A stretch of DNA of 17,581 bases from Actinomyces sp. GTDB taxonomy: Bacteria > Actinomycetota > Actinomycetes > Actinomycetales > Actinomycetaceae. Location: the NCBI RefSeq assembly GCF_030530635.1, contig NZ_JAUMUL010000034.1, positions 1 through 17,581 of the forward strand. Reading direction: 5' to 3'. Position 1 is the stretch's first letter. Each line of letters opens with the position of its first letter. The notes beneath the pieces are model-generated. The model did no database searches and was not told the DNA's origin. It saw only the letters and a program-made list of their open reading frames with translations. Below are positions 6,646-12,928 of this stretch, piece by piece. The position numbers and the translations under genes were made by a program.

Positions 6646-7633
6646 GTTCGCGCCTCTCCTTCCGTGCTGCCAGCGCCAGCACCGCGCGGGCGGTCGCGTC
6701 GTCGACTACCAGGTCGGTCGCCACACGCGCCCGCAGCGCCGCCAGCAGGGCGTGCGCCTTGCCGACGCCCGCCACCACACACAGTCTGCGAGGAATCCGC
6801 GACAGTTGCGCCGGTGTCGGGCCGGTGGCGCGCCCATTGAGGGCGACATCACGCCAGGTTCCGTCCTGACGCAGCATGACGGTGCACACGTCGCCGACCA
6901 CGCCGTCATGCCGTAGCAGCCCCATATCATTCTCGGTCAGATGCCCGCCGCTGTACACCTGGCTGGGCAGCGCCGTGGTCGGGTCCAACGAGCCGACGCC
7001 GAACACGGCGACACTCGCACGATCCGCCAGCGCCAGGATGCGTCTTACGGAGCGTTCGGACCACATAGCCTCCCGGGTAGCGGCGTGGTCGAAGAACGCC
7101 GGCACCGGGAAGGCGACTACGCGGGCCCCCAGCCGCTCGGCGAAATCGGCCAACACCTCCCCCACGTTCGGGCCGTCGCCCTCAGGAGCGGTGGCGCCGT
7201 TGAGCTGCACCACCGTCAATCCGGGTACGCGGCGCCGCGGCAGCGCGGCCGAGACCTCGGACATGGTGGTGCCCCAGGCGGTGCCCAGCACCCCGTTCTG
7301 CGGCGCGAGCGCCACCAGCTCCTCGGCGGCCACGGCGGCAACCTGCTCCAGGCGATGAATCTCGGTGGTCCCCTCACGCACCGGCACTATCCGCGCCGAC
7401 ACGTTGAAGGTGTCTCGCAGGGCCGCCTCCAGGGTGCCTGCGCCGCCGGGGGCGGTCAGCGTTATGCGGACGATTCCGTCGGCGCGAGCCCGGGCCAATA
7501 ATCGCGAGACGGTCGAGCGCGATACGCCCAGGTGGCGGGCGATCACATCCATGGTCTCCCCCTGCACGTAGTACATCGAGGCCGCCTCGTAGCAGCGCAC
7601 CAGTGGAAACGAATTACCGGCCCGCTCCATCAT
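6605..7633 (-). CDS. SorC-family sugar-binding transcriptional regulator, probable glpD regulator
   Basis: 342 aa from ATG 7633 (or ATG 7630), preceded by AGGAGGG; earlier in-frame codons would run through the operator. Residues about 13-56 form a helix-turn-helix (ASMYYVQGETMDVIARHLGV, then SRSTVSRLLARARADGIVRI). Residues about 60-325 match the SorC/DeoR effector-binding fold (starts LEAALRDTFNV; mid GVLGTAWGTTMSEV; VFGVGSLDPTTALPSQVYSG; ALNGRATG; CVVAGVGKAHALLAALRARV). SorC proteins bind phosphorylated sugars; a triose- or glycerol-phosphate ligand would suit this locus but is inferred. It is divergent from glpD with only 137 bp between, where two direct repeats sit. The C-terminal 18 residues are His/Arg-rich and overlap the acetyltransferase start. 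Confidence 0.82.
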   Translation of the reverse strand: MMERAGNSFPLVRCYEAASMYYVQGETMDVIARHLGVSRSTVSRLLARARADGIVRITLTAPGGAGTLEAALRDTFNVSARIVPVREGTTEIHRLEQVAAVAAEELVALAPQNGVLGTAWGTTMSEVSAALPRRRVPGLTVVQLNGATAPEGDGPNVGEVLADFAERLGARVVAFPVPAFFDHAATREAMWSERSVRRILALADRASVAVFGVGSLDPTTALPSQVYSGGHLTENDMGLLRHDGVVGDVCTVMLRQDGTWRDVALNGRATGPTPAQLSRIPRRLCVVAGVGKAHALLAALRARVATDLVVDDATARAVLALAARKERREHGQHVHNGPHRQR

Positions 7634-7657
7634 CCGACCCTCCTGCCACATCCTGGC

Positions 7658-7697
7658 TTGCACATTCGTGCACATATGTTGCTCATTGTCGCACATA
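7658..7697. promoter_or_regulatory. Tandem operator, two 19-bp direct repeats between the SorC gene and glpD
   Basis: Copy 1 (7658-7676) reads TTGCACATTCGTGCACATA and copy 2 (7679-7697) TTGCTCATTGTCGCACATA, 15 of 19 identical. They are set 21 bp apart, two helical turns, so both face the same side of DNA. Copy 1 also contains an inverted pair TGCAC-ATTC-GTGCA (7659-7672). SorC-family proteins such as CggR bind direct repeats as tetramers. The position allows control of both divergent genes. Confidence 0.6.
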
Positions 7698-7770
7698 CCG
7701 GCGATGCTGACTCCGGCGCAGCCAAACACGCCGAAGACGACACCGCCGAAAGGCTTTTAGGAGACTTCCA

Positions 7771-9504
7771 ATGCGCAACACCGCTCTCACCACGACTCAG
7801 CGCCGCACCGCCCTGGAGGCCATGTCCGGAGGGGAGGGCCTGGACGTGCTAGTCGTCGGCGGGGGTGTCACGGGCGCAGGCATCGCCGTCGACGCCGCCG
7901 CCCGCGGGTTGCGCACCGGCATCGTCGAGATGGGCGACTGGGCCTCGGGCACCTCATCCTGGTCCTCCAAACTCGTTCACGGCGGCCTGCGCTACCTCTA
8001 CCAGTTGGACTTCGCCCTGGTGCATGAGGCTCTGACCGAGCGCGGCCGCCTGCTGACCACTACGGCGCCACACCTGGTCAAGGCCCAGCCCTTCCTGTGG
8101 CCGCTCAAACACCACTACGAGCGCTCCTACTCCGCAGTCGGAGTAGGCATGTACGACGCCCTGGCCATCGCCGGCGCCCGCGGCCACCAGACCGTCCCGG
8201 TCCAGAAGCACCTGAGCCGCAAGGGCACCCGCACCCTGGCCCCCGCCCTGAACCCGGACAAACTGGTCGGGGCGATCCGCTTCTACGACGCCCGTGTGGA
8301 CGACTCCCGCCTGGTCATCGACCTGGTGCGCACCGCCGTCGGCCTGGGTGCCCACGCCGCCAGCCGCACCAAGGTCACCGGCTTCCTCAAGGACTCTCGC
8401 GGGGCCGTCGTCGGCGCCGCAGTCACCGACCTGGTCACCGGACAATCCCATGAGATCCGCGCCGCACGCACCATCAACGCCACCGGCGTGTGGACCGAGG
8501 CCACCCAGGACCTGGCCACCGACGCGGGCGGGCTGAAGGTGCTCGCTTCCAAGGGCATCCACATCGTGGTGCCCAAGGAGGCCATTGACGCCGAGACCGG
8601 TATCTTCCTGCGCACCGAGAAGTCCGTCCTGTTCATCATCCCCTGGGAGCGCTACTGGGTGATCGGCACCACCGACACCCCCTGGGACCAGGATGTCGCC
8701 AAGCCGGTGGCCACGTCCGCCGACGTCGACTATGTGCTCGACCACGCCAATGAGGTACTCGCCCACCCGATTACGCGCGCGGACATCATCGGCATCTACG
8801 CCGGCCTGCGCCCGCTGCTCCAGCCGCAGCTGCGGCCCGGTGCCGAGGCCGCCAGCACGAAGGTCTCCCGCGAGCACACCGTCACCCGGGTGGCACCCGG
8901 GTTGACGGCAATCGCCGGCGGCAAGCTGACCACCTACCGGGTGATGGCGGCCGACGCCGTCGACCATGCGCTCGGCGAGTCTCTCGCCCATGCCCACCCC
9001 TGCGCCACCGCGAACCTGCCGCTGGTGGGCGCCGCCGGCTACCACGATCTGGCCGAGCGCGCCGGGGATATCGCCCGCGAGCGCGACTGGACCCTGGCCC
9101 GGGTGACCCACCTGCTGGACCGGTACGGCGACGAACTACCCGCACTCCTGGACGCTGTCGACGCCCACGACGCCACGGCGTCGGACGAGCCCGCCTGGGG
9201 CGAGCCCCTCACGGGGGCACCCGCCTTCCTGCGCGCCGAGGTCGCCTGGGCCGTCACCCATGAGGGCGCCGCCCACCTCGACGACGTGCTGCTGCGCCGG
9301 GTGCGCCTGGACCTGGAGCGCCGCGACCGCGGTCTGGGTGTGGCCGACGAGGTGCTCGCCGTCATGGCGCCGCTGCTGGACTGGAGTGAGGACCAGGTGG
9401 CGGCGGAGAGGGCGGCTTACGCGGAGCGGGTCGAGCAACTGGCCGCCGCGGAGGCCGAGACCACCGACGCCGCCGCCGTCGCCCACGTCAGCCGGGCCGT
9501 CTGA
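7771..9504 (+). CDS. glpD: Glycerol-3-phosphate dehydrogenase, FAD-dependent (aerobic)
   Basis: Oxidises glycerol-3-phosphate to dihydroxyacetone phosphate and passes electrons to quinone at the inner face of the membrane. 577 aa, the usual length. An FAD Rossmann motif LVVGGGVTGAGIAVDAAARG lies at about 27-46. It is followed by SSWSSKLVHGGLRYLYQLD (about 62-80, typical of GlpD) and IGTTDTPWDQDVA (about 298-310). IAGGKLTTYRVMA lies near residue 390, then the helical C-terminal domain with RAEVAWAVTHEGAAHLDDVL. The Ala/Glu-rich end is variable. ATG 7771 has AGGAGA at 7759-7764. It is a single-gene unit, divergent from the SorC regulator, with the tandem operator upstream. It is distinct from GlpA in this window, which has an added Fe-S-type C-terminal domain. 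Confidence 0.95.
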   Translation: MRNTALTTTQRRTALEAMSGGEGLDVLVVGGGVTGAGIAVDAAARGLRTGIVEMGDWASGTSSWSSKLVHGGLRYLYQLDFALVHEALTERGRLLTTTAPHLVKAQPFLWPLKHHYERSYSAVGVGMYDALAIAGARGHQTVPVQKHLSRKGTRTLAPALNPDKLVGAIRFYDARVDDSRLVIDLVRTAVGLGAHAASRTKVTGFLKDSRGAVVGAAVTDLVTGQSHEIRAARTINATGVWTEATQDLATDAGGLKVLASKGIHIVVPKEAIDAETGIFLRTEKSVLFIIPWERYWVIGTTDTPWDQDVAKPVATSADVDYVLDHANEVLAHPITRADIIGIYAGLRPLLQPQLRPGAEAASTKVSREHTVTRVAPGLTAIAGGKLTTYRVMAADAVDHALGESLAHAHPCATANLPLVGAAGYHDLAERAGDIARERDWTLARVTHLLDRYGDELPALLDAVDAHDATASDEPAWGEPLTGAPAFLRAEVAWAVTHEGAAHLDDVLLRRVRLDLERRDRGLGVADEVLAVMAPLLDWSEDQVAAERAAYAERVEQLAAAEAETTDAAAVAHVSRAV

Positions 9505-9520
9505 GCCACCCACACCCCGA

Positions 9521-9548
9521 CCTCCGCACTCCACCCTCCGCACCCCAC
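9521..9548 (+). repeat. 14-bp tandem duplication downstream of glpD
   Basis: CCTCCGCACTCCAC (9521-9534) and CCTCCGCACCCCAC (9535-9548) differ at one base. It lies just past the glpD stop, at the left edge of the repeat-rich intergenic region. Confidence 0.7.
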
Positions 9549-9698
9549 CGAGTTCGGTCGATATAACCGGCTTTGATGACCTTGGTCTCCTACCGGCACG
9601 CCATTAGCGGCTCGTCGCGTTTAGGGGTGTAGTGGTTCGGGTTGGGCTGCGATGCGGTGGTCGTTGTCGGGCATGGGAGGTCGTTTTCCGGTCGGCGA

Positions 9699-9736
9699 GG
9701 TCGTTCTCGGTAGGCGCAGACCTGCCGAATACGACC
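9699..9736. repeat. Imperfect hairpin containing one array unit
   Basis: GGTCGT (9699-9704) pairs with ACGACC (9731-9736). TCGG (9707-9710) pairs with CCGA (9725-9728), and AGG (9712-9714) with CCT (9721-9723). The loop is CGCAGA. The unit and its inverse therefore form one folded element. Confidence 0.6.
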
Positions 9737-9739
9737 TTT

Positions 9740-9780
9740 TCCGCCCCAAACCCTCCACGTTCGGGAGGGTTTGGGGCGGA
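9740..9780. terminator. Perfect 17-bp stem hairpin, possible bidirectional terminator
   Basis: Bases 9740-9756 (TCCGCCCCAAACCCTCC) are the exact inverse of 9764-9780, around a 7-nt loop ACGTTCG. It lies between convergent genes. Neither side has a T-run in the transcribed direction, so a classical intrinsic terminator is not shown. It could be a factor-aided terminator, an RNA-stabilising stem or a protein site. Confidence 0.5.
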
Positions 9781-10009
9781 TAAGGACGTGTTCGCCCGTC
9801 CAGGGTCGTGCTCGGGACGAGGAGGTCGTACTCGGGCGCACACGGTCGTGCGTCCGGGCGGGGACGTCGTGGTACCTGTGAGGACGTTCTGGAGCTGACG
9901 AGGACGTCGTGGGGTCGGCGGGGACGCCCTCGGCGCGGCGTCGGGGGTGGACGGTTCGTGTGTTTGGTTGACGGTTCGTCAGGTCGCACCACGATTCGCC
10001 AGGAACGGC

Positions 10010-10040
10010 GACGGTTCGTGCGTCTACCCCACGAACCGTC
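10010..10040. terminator. 11-bp perfect hairpin downstream of glpC, possible terminator
   Basis: GACGGTTCGTG (10010-10020) and CACGAACCGTC (10030-10040) are exact inverses around a 9-nt loop. It is the last unit of the array joined to its inverted copy, and lies about 100 bp past the glpC stop on the minus strand. No T-run follows. Confidence 0.4.
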
Positions 10041-10142
10041 ACACCCCGCCCACCGGCACACACCCACAAACCCAAAGAGCCCCAATAGCGACGGTCTCGG
10101 CACGTAACAACAACCGAACTCGGCACGTAAGATCTACCGACC

Positions 10143-11498
10143 TCAGCGGTTGGGCGAGGGCTCGATGCCGGCCAGGCGGGACAGGCCGTAAGCGGCGTGC
10201 AGCACCCAGACGGGGTGCACCGTCTTCACCCCGCTGGACTGCTCGATCTGCCAGCGGCAGGTCTCGGTGTCGCACACGGCCAGGTTCGGGTTGACCTCGC
10301 GCACCATGTCGAACAGGGGCTTGCCGACAGCCTGGGCGACCTCATACTTCTCCTTCTTCAGCCCGTAGGTGCCGGCGATGCCGCAGCAGGCCCGCCCGGA
10401 CTCCACCACGTGGAAGCCCGGCACCAGCTCCATCAGTTCGATCGCGGGCATTCCCATGTTCTGCCCCTTGAGCTGGCAGGGGGCGTGGTAGGCGACCGTG
10501 GCGTCGATGCGGCGGAAGTGGTGGGGAAGCTCGCCGGCTTCGTCCAGGTCGCGCAGAAACTCCGACAGCTCCACGGTGCGCGCAGAGACGTCGGCAAGCA
10601 CCTCGGCGTCAACACCCATGATCTCGTGGGCCTCGTGCTTGAGCATCCCGGCGCAAGACCCGGAGGATGACACGATCATCAAGTCCTTGCCGGCGGCCGT
10701 CAACTGCTCGCACAGCCGCACCACGCTCGCGGAGGCCTGTCCGTACAGGCCGTTGGACTGGGCGGCCAGGCCGCAGCAGCCCTGCTTGGGGACTATGACC
10801 TCGTACCCGATGTGCTCGAGCACCTCAATGGCGCGTTTGGAGGTCTCCACCTCGAAGTAGCCGCCGGCGCAGCCGTGGAAGAACACGATCGGGCCCCGCG
10901 ATCCGGCGGGAGCGAGGGTGTCGGTTCGCCTGGTGCGCCGCCTGAGCCAGCCAGTCAGGGACTGGGGCTGCGCATGCGGCATGGGGGCGTCGCGGTGCAC
11001 GCCCACGGTCTTCTCCATGACCACGCGGATCGGCTTATTGGCCAGGGCGGCGTTGGCCAGGGGCGCGATCGGGGTCATCACCCTCCCCATGAGGGTGGTC
11101 TGGGTGATGAGCCGGTCGCGCACGGGCACGGCCCGGTTCTGGGCGCGCATCACGGCGCGGGCCTGGTTGTTCAGCTCGGCGATCTTCACGCCCTGCGGGC
11201 ATACTCGCGTGCAGGTGCCGCAGGAGGAGCAGTAGTCGATGGACTGGTCCACGCTCTCGCCATTGCGGTAGCGCTCGGCCTGCGGGCCGACGAACTTCGG
11301 CCCGGGGAACAGGTCGGTGACGGCCATGACCGGGCAGGCGGTCTCGCAGATGGTGCACTTCACGCAGCAGTCCAGGCTGGCGCGCGCCAGTGCGTGAGCG
11401 GCGGTCTCGACGGCGGCGGCGCCGCTCCTCACCCGCTCCCCGCCCTTGCCGGGAAGTGGCAGATCCCAGCGTTGGGCCAGCGTGTCGACGTCGAACAT
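10143..11498 (-). CDS. glpC: Anaerobic glycerol-3-phosphate dehydrogenase subunit C (Fe-S)
   Basis: Iron-sulfur subunit that anchors GlpAB to the membrane and hands electrons to quinone under anaerobic growth. Two ferredoxin-type clusters are seen: CVKCTICETACP (C45, C48, C51, C55) and CSSCGTCTRVCPQG (C90, C93, C96, C100). Two cysteine-rich CCG modules follow: FFHGCAGGYFEVETSKRA with GCCGLAAQSNG, and APCQLKGQNMG with ACCGIAGTYGLKKEKYE. Length is 451 aa, somewhat more than E. coli GlpC (396), with a basic linker (WLRRRTRRTDTLAP) between the Fe-S part and the first CCG module. The start overlaps the glpB stop as TGATG (11496-11500), so it is translated from the glpABC message. Confidence 0.93.
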   Translation of the reverse strand: MFDVDTLAQRWDLPLPGKGGERVRSGAAAVETAAHALARASLDCCVKCTICETACPVMAVTDLFPGPKFVGPQAERYRNGESVDQSIDYCSSCGTCTRVCPQGVKIAELNNQARAVMRAQNRAVPVRDRLITQTTLMGRVMTPIAPLANAALANKPIRVVMEKTVGVHRDAPMPHAQPQSLTGWLRRRTRRTDTLAPAGSRGPIVFFHGCAGGYFEVETSKRAIEVLEHIGYEVIVPKQGCCGLAAQSNGLYGQASASVVRLCEQLTAAGKDLMIVSSSGSCAGMLKHEAHEIMGVDAEVLADVSARTVELSEFLRDLDEAGELPHHFRRIDATVAYHAPCQLKGQNMGMPAIELMELVPGFHVVESGRACCGIAGTYGLKKEKYEVAQAVGKPLFDMVREVNPNLAVCDTETCRWQIEQSSGVKTVHPVWVLHAAYGLSRLAGIEPSPNR

Positions 11499-12928
11499 CA
11501 GTCCTGCTCCTTGGTCTCGTTGGGAACGGCGTGGCCGAACTCGGCCAGGACGGCGTCGCAGGCGGCCTCGGCCGATCCCAGGGCGATGCCCTCCCCGGAC
11601 TTCTCGCTCCAGCGGACGGCGCCCGCCAGGACGCCGCCGGCGGCGTAAACACCACTCAGTGCGGGGGCGCCGTCGGGGCCCAGCGGCCGCATGCGCTCAT
11701 CCACCGCGACCCCTACGCGGAACAGCCCCTGGGGCGCCCCCCAATAGTCGCGGTGGATCAGGCGGCGCAGGTTCTCGTCGCCGTCGGCGCTCACGCCCGC
11801 CAGCGGCAGGCCGAGGACGGTGTCGGTTATCCGCCCGTGGGAGTCCAGGGCCAGGGCCCCGGACTCGAAGCCGCCGGCGGCCAGTATGAAGGCACCGGCG
11901 CGGTGCTCGCGGGGGCGGCCGGCGGCGGCGCTGGTGACCGCCACCAGGCGGCCGCGCTCCACGCGCCTGCCGACGATGCGCCCACCCATTACCACCCGCA
12001 CCCGCTGCCCGGAGGCGAGTCGATCCAGCCGGTGCTCCAGCCGCAGCCCGGGCACCGACGGCGGCCCCAGGGGGACCTCACCCACGGGCGCCCCCAGCCG
12101 CTCGGCCAGCTCCCTGAATACGCCCGGGTGGTCCAGGCCGAGCACGGCGGGCAGCAGCACGGTCTCGCCGTCGCGCACCTTGCCGTCCAGCATGCGCGCC
12201 AACCGGTCGACTCCACCGGCCTCATCCAGGGCCCGGGCGTGGCCGACGGCGTTGGTGTCGTGCTCACCGGCGCGGGCCTCGAAGTCGACGGTGATGGCGC
12301 GCGCCTGCACGCGGCCGCCGTCGGGCAGTCCGCTGCGATTGAGGTTCCCGGCGACCAGATCTGCGGTGAAGTCCTTGAGTCGGGCCAGGCCGACCACCAG
12401 GTAGCGGCCGCCGTCGCGCAGCACGGAGGCGGCCATGGAGGGCTGCACCAGCAGCGTGGGGCGCACGGCCCCGACCGCCGTGGGCAGCCACAGGTTCGCG
12501 GGCCCCTCGCCGCTGTTCGCGGCGGAGCCGCCCTGCCCCGTGCCGGCGTGCTCCGCGGCGCCGTCCGGTCGGGCCACGAGCAGCTCGGAGCCCACCAGGG
12601 CGGCGAAGCGGTCCACCCCGGCCGCCGTGGCGCGCCGTCCGATCACCCGGTAGGGGTGTCCCTCGGGAAGCAGTTCAGTGGTGATGGCCGCATAAGGATG
12701 GGTGATGGCGTGCCGCGCGGAGCGCTCCTCCACAGTGGCGCCTGCACCCGGCCCGGCGGGACCGGCCGCCCCACCGAGCCGCCCGAGCACGTCGATGGTG
12801 CCCGGTGACAGGGCCAGTCCGCCCATGCCCTTGGCGACCAGGGTGACGGTGGCTCCGGCCCGCCGCAGCCTCAGAGCCGCGGCGTAGCCGGCGATCCCGG
12901 TGCCGATGACGACGACGTCGCTGCTCAT
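11498..12928 (-). CDS. glpB: Anaerobic glycerol-3-phosphate dehydrogenase subunit B
   Basis: FAD/FMN-type flavoprotein subunit that links the GlpA dehydrogenase to GlpC. An N-terminal Rossmann motif SSDVVVIGTGIAGYAAALRL (2-21) is followed by VTLVAKGMGGLALSPGTIDV (about 28-47), a combination typical of GlpB. Near the C-terminus is GVYAAGGVLAG, then WSEKSGEGIALGSAEAACDA (about 440-460). Length is 476 aa against about 419 in E. coli; the excess sits in Gly/Ala-rich loops such as GRLGGAAGPAGPGAGATVEE near residue 50. ATG 12928 overlaps the glpA stop as ATGA (12925-12928). It lies between glpA and glpC in the usual order. Confidence 0.92.
   Translation of the reverse strand: MSSDVVVIGTGIAGYAAALRLRRAGATVTLVAKGMGGLALSPGTIDVLGRLGGAAGPAGPGAGATVEERSARHAITHPYAAITTELLPEGHPYRVIGRRATAAGVDRFAALVGSELLVARPDGAAEHAGTGQGGSAANSGEGPANLWLPTAVGAVRPTLLVQPSMAASVLRDGGRYLVVGLARLKDFTADLVAGNLNRSGLPDGGRVQARAITVDFEARAGEHDTNAVGHARALDEAGGVDRLARMLDGKVRDGETVLLPAVLGLDHPGVFRELAERLGAPVGEVPLGPPSVPGLRLEHRLDRLASGQRVRVVMGGRIVGRRVERGRLVAVTSAAAGRPREHRAGAFILAAGGFESGALALDSHGRITDTVLGLPLAGVSADGDENLRRLIHRDYWGAPQGLFRVGVAVDERMRPLGPDGAPALSGVYAAGGVLAGAVRWSEKSGEGIALGSAEAACDAVLAEFGHAVPNETKEQD

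Larger units (their letters stand above)
9659..10029. repeat. Degenerate array with a 20-bp period
   Basis: A core GGTCGT/GGACGT recurs at 9659, 9679, 9699, then 9784, 9804, 9824, 9844, then 9862, 9882, 9902, 9922 (last one GGACGC). A second core GACGGTTCGT begins at 9950, 9970, 9990 (as CACGATTCGC) and 10010. Spacing is exactly 20 bp within each block; steps between blocks are 85, 18 and 28 bp. The first 6-10 bases of each unit are conserved and the rest vary. Because 20 is not a multiple of three, this is not a coding repeat. Confidence 0.8.
9505..10142. other. Repeat-rich intergenic region between convergent glpD and glpC
   Basis: 638 bp with no convincing gene. Open frames here are Arg/Pro/Ser-rich and follow from the 20-bp repeats rather than protein selection. 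From left to right it holds a 14-bp tandem duplication, a short palindrome ACCGAGTTCGGT (9547-9558), the repeat array (9659-10029), three hairpins and a pair of TCGGCACGTAA copies (10097-10107 and 10120-10130). An 11-bp sequence CCGAGTTCGGT at 9548-9558 recurs inverted at 10113-10123, near both ends. Confidence 0.7.

Noticed and set aside
7634..7729. N-terminal extension of the SorC regulator to 7729
   Set aside because: It would encode a Cys/Met-rich stretch over the operator, and the strong AGGAGGG site fits the start at 7633.
7954..9111. 385-codon frame antisense to glpD
   Set aside because: It is a shadow of glpD: Gly-rich composition without motifs or a plausible start.
9740..9780. Classical intrinsic terminator
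   Set aside because: The stem is perfect, but the T-run is on the side that would not follow the stem in either transcript; it is kept only as a possible terminator.
9659..10040. CRISPR array
   Set aside because: The repeat core is only 6-10 bp, the period is 20 bp with no 28-36-bp identical repeats, and no cas genes are near.
9590..10126. Open frames of 60-178 codons on both strands in the glpD-glpC gap
   Set aside because: They are Arg/Pro/Ser/Thr-rich, lack binding sites and known motifs, and arise from the GC-rich 20-bp repeat read in several frames.
11390..12808. 472-codon frame antisense to glpB
   Set aside because: It is the shadow of glpB in a high-GC gene; composition is Gly/Ala/Gln/His-rich with no domain, while the glpB strand shows clear motifs.
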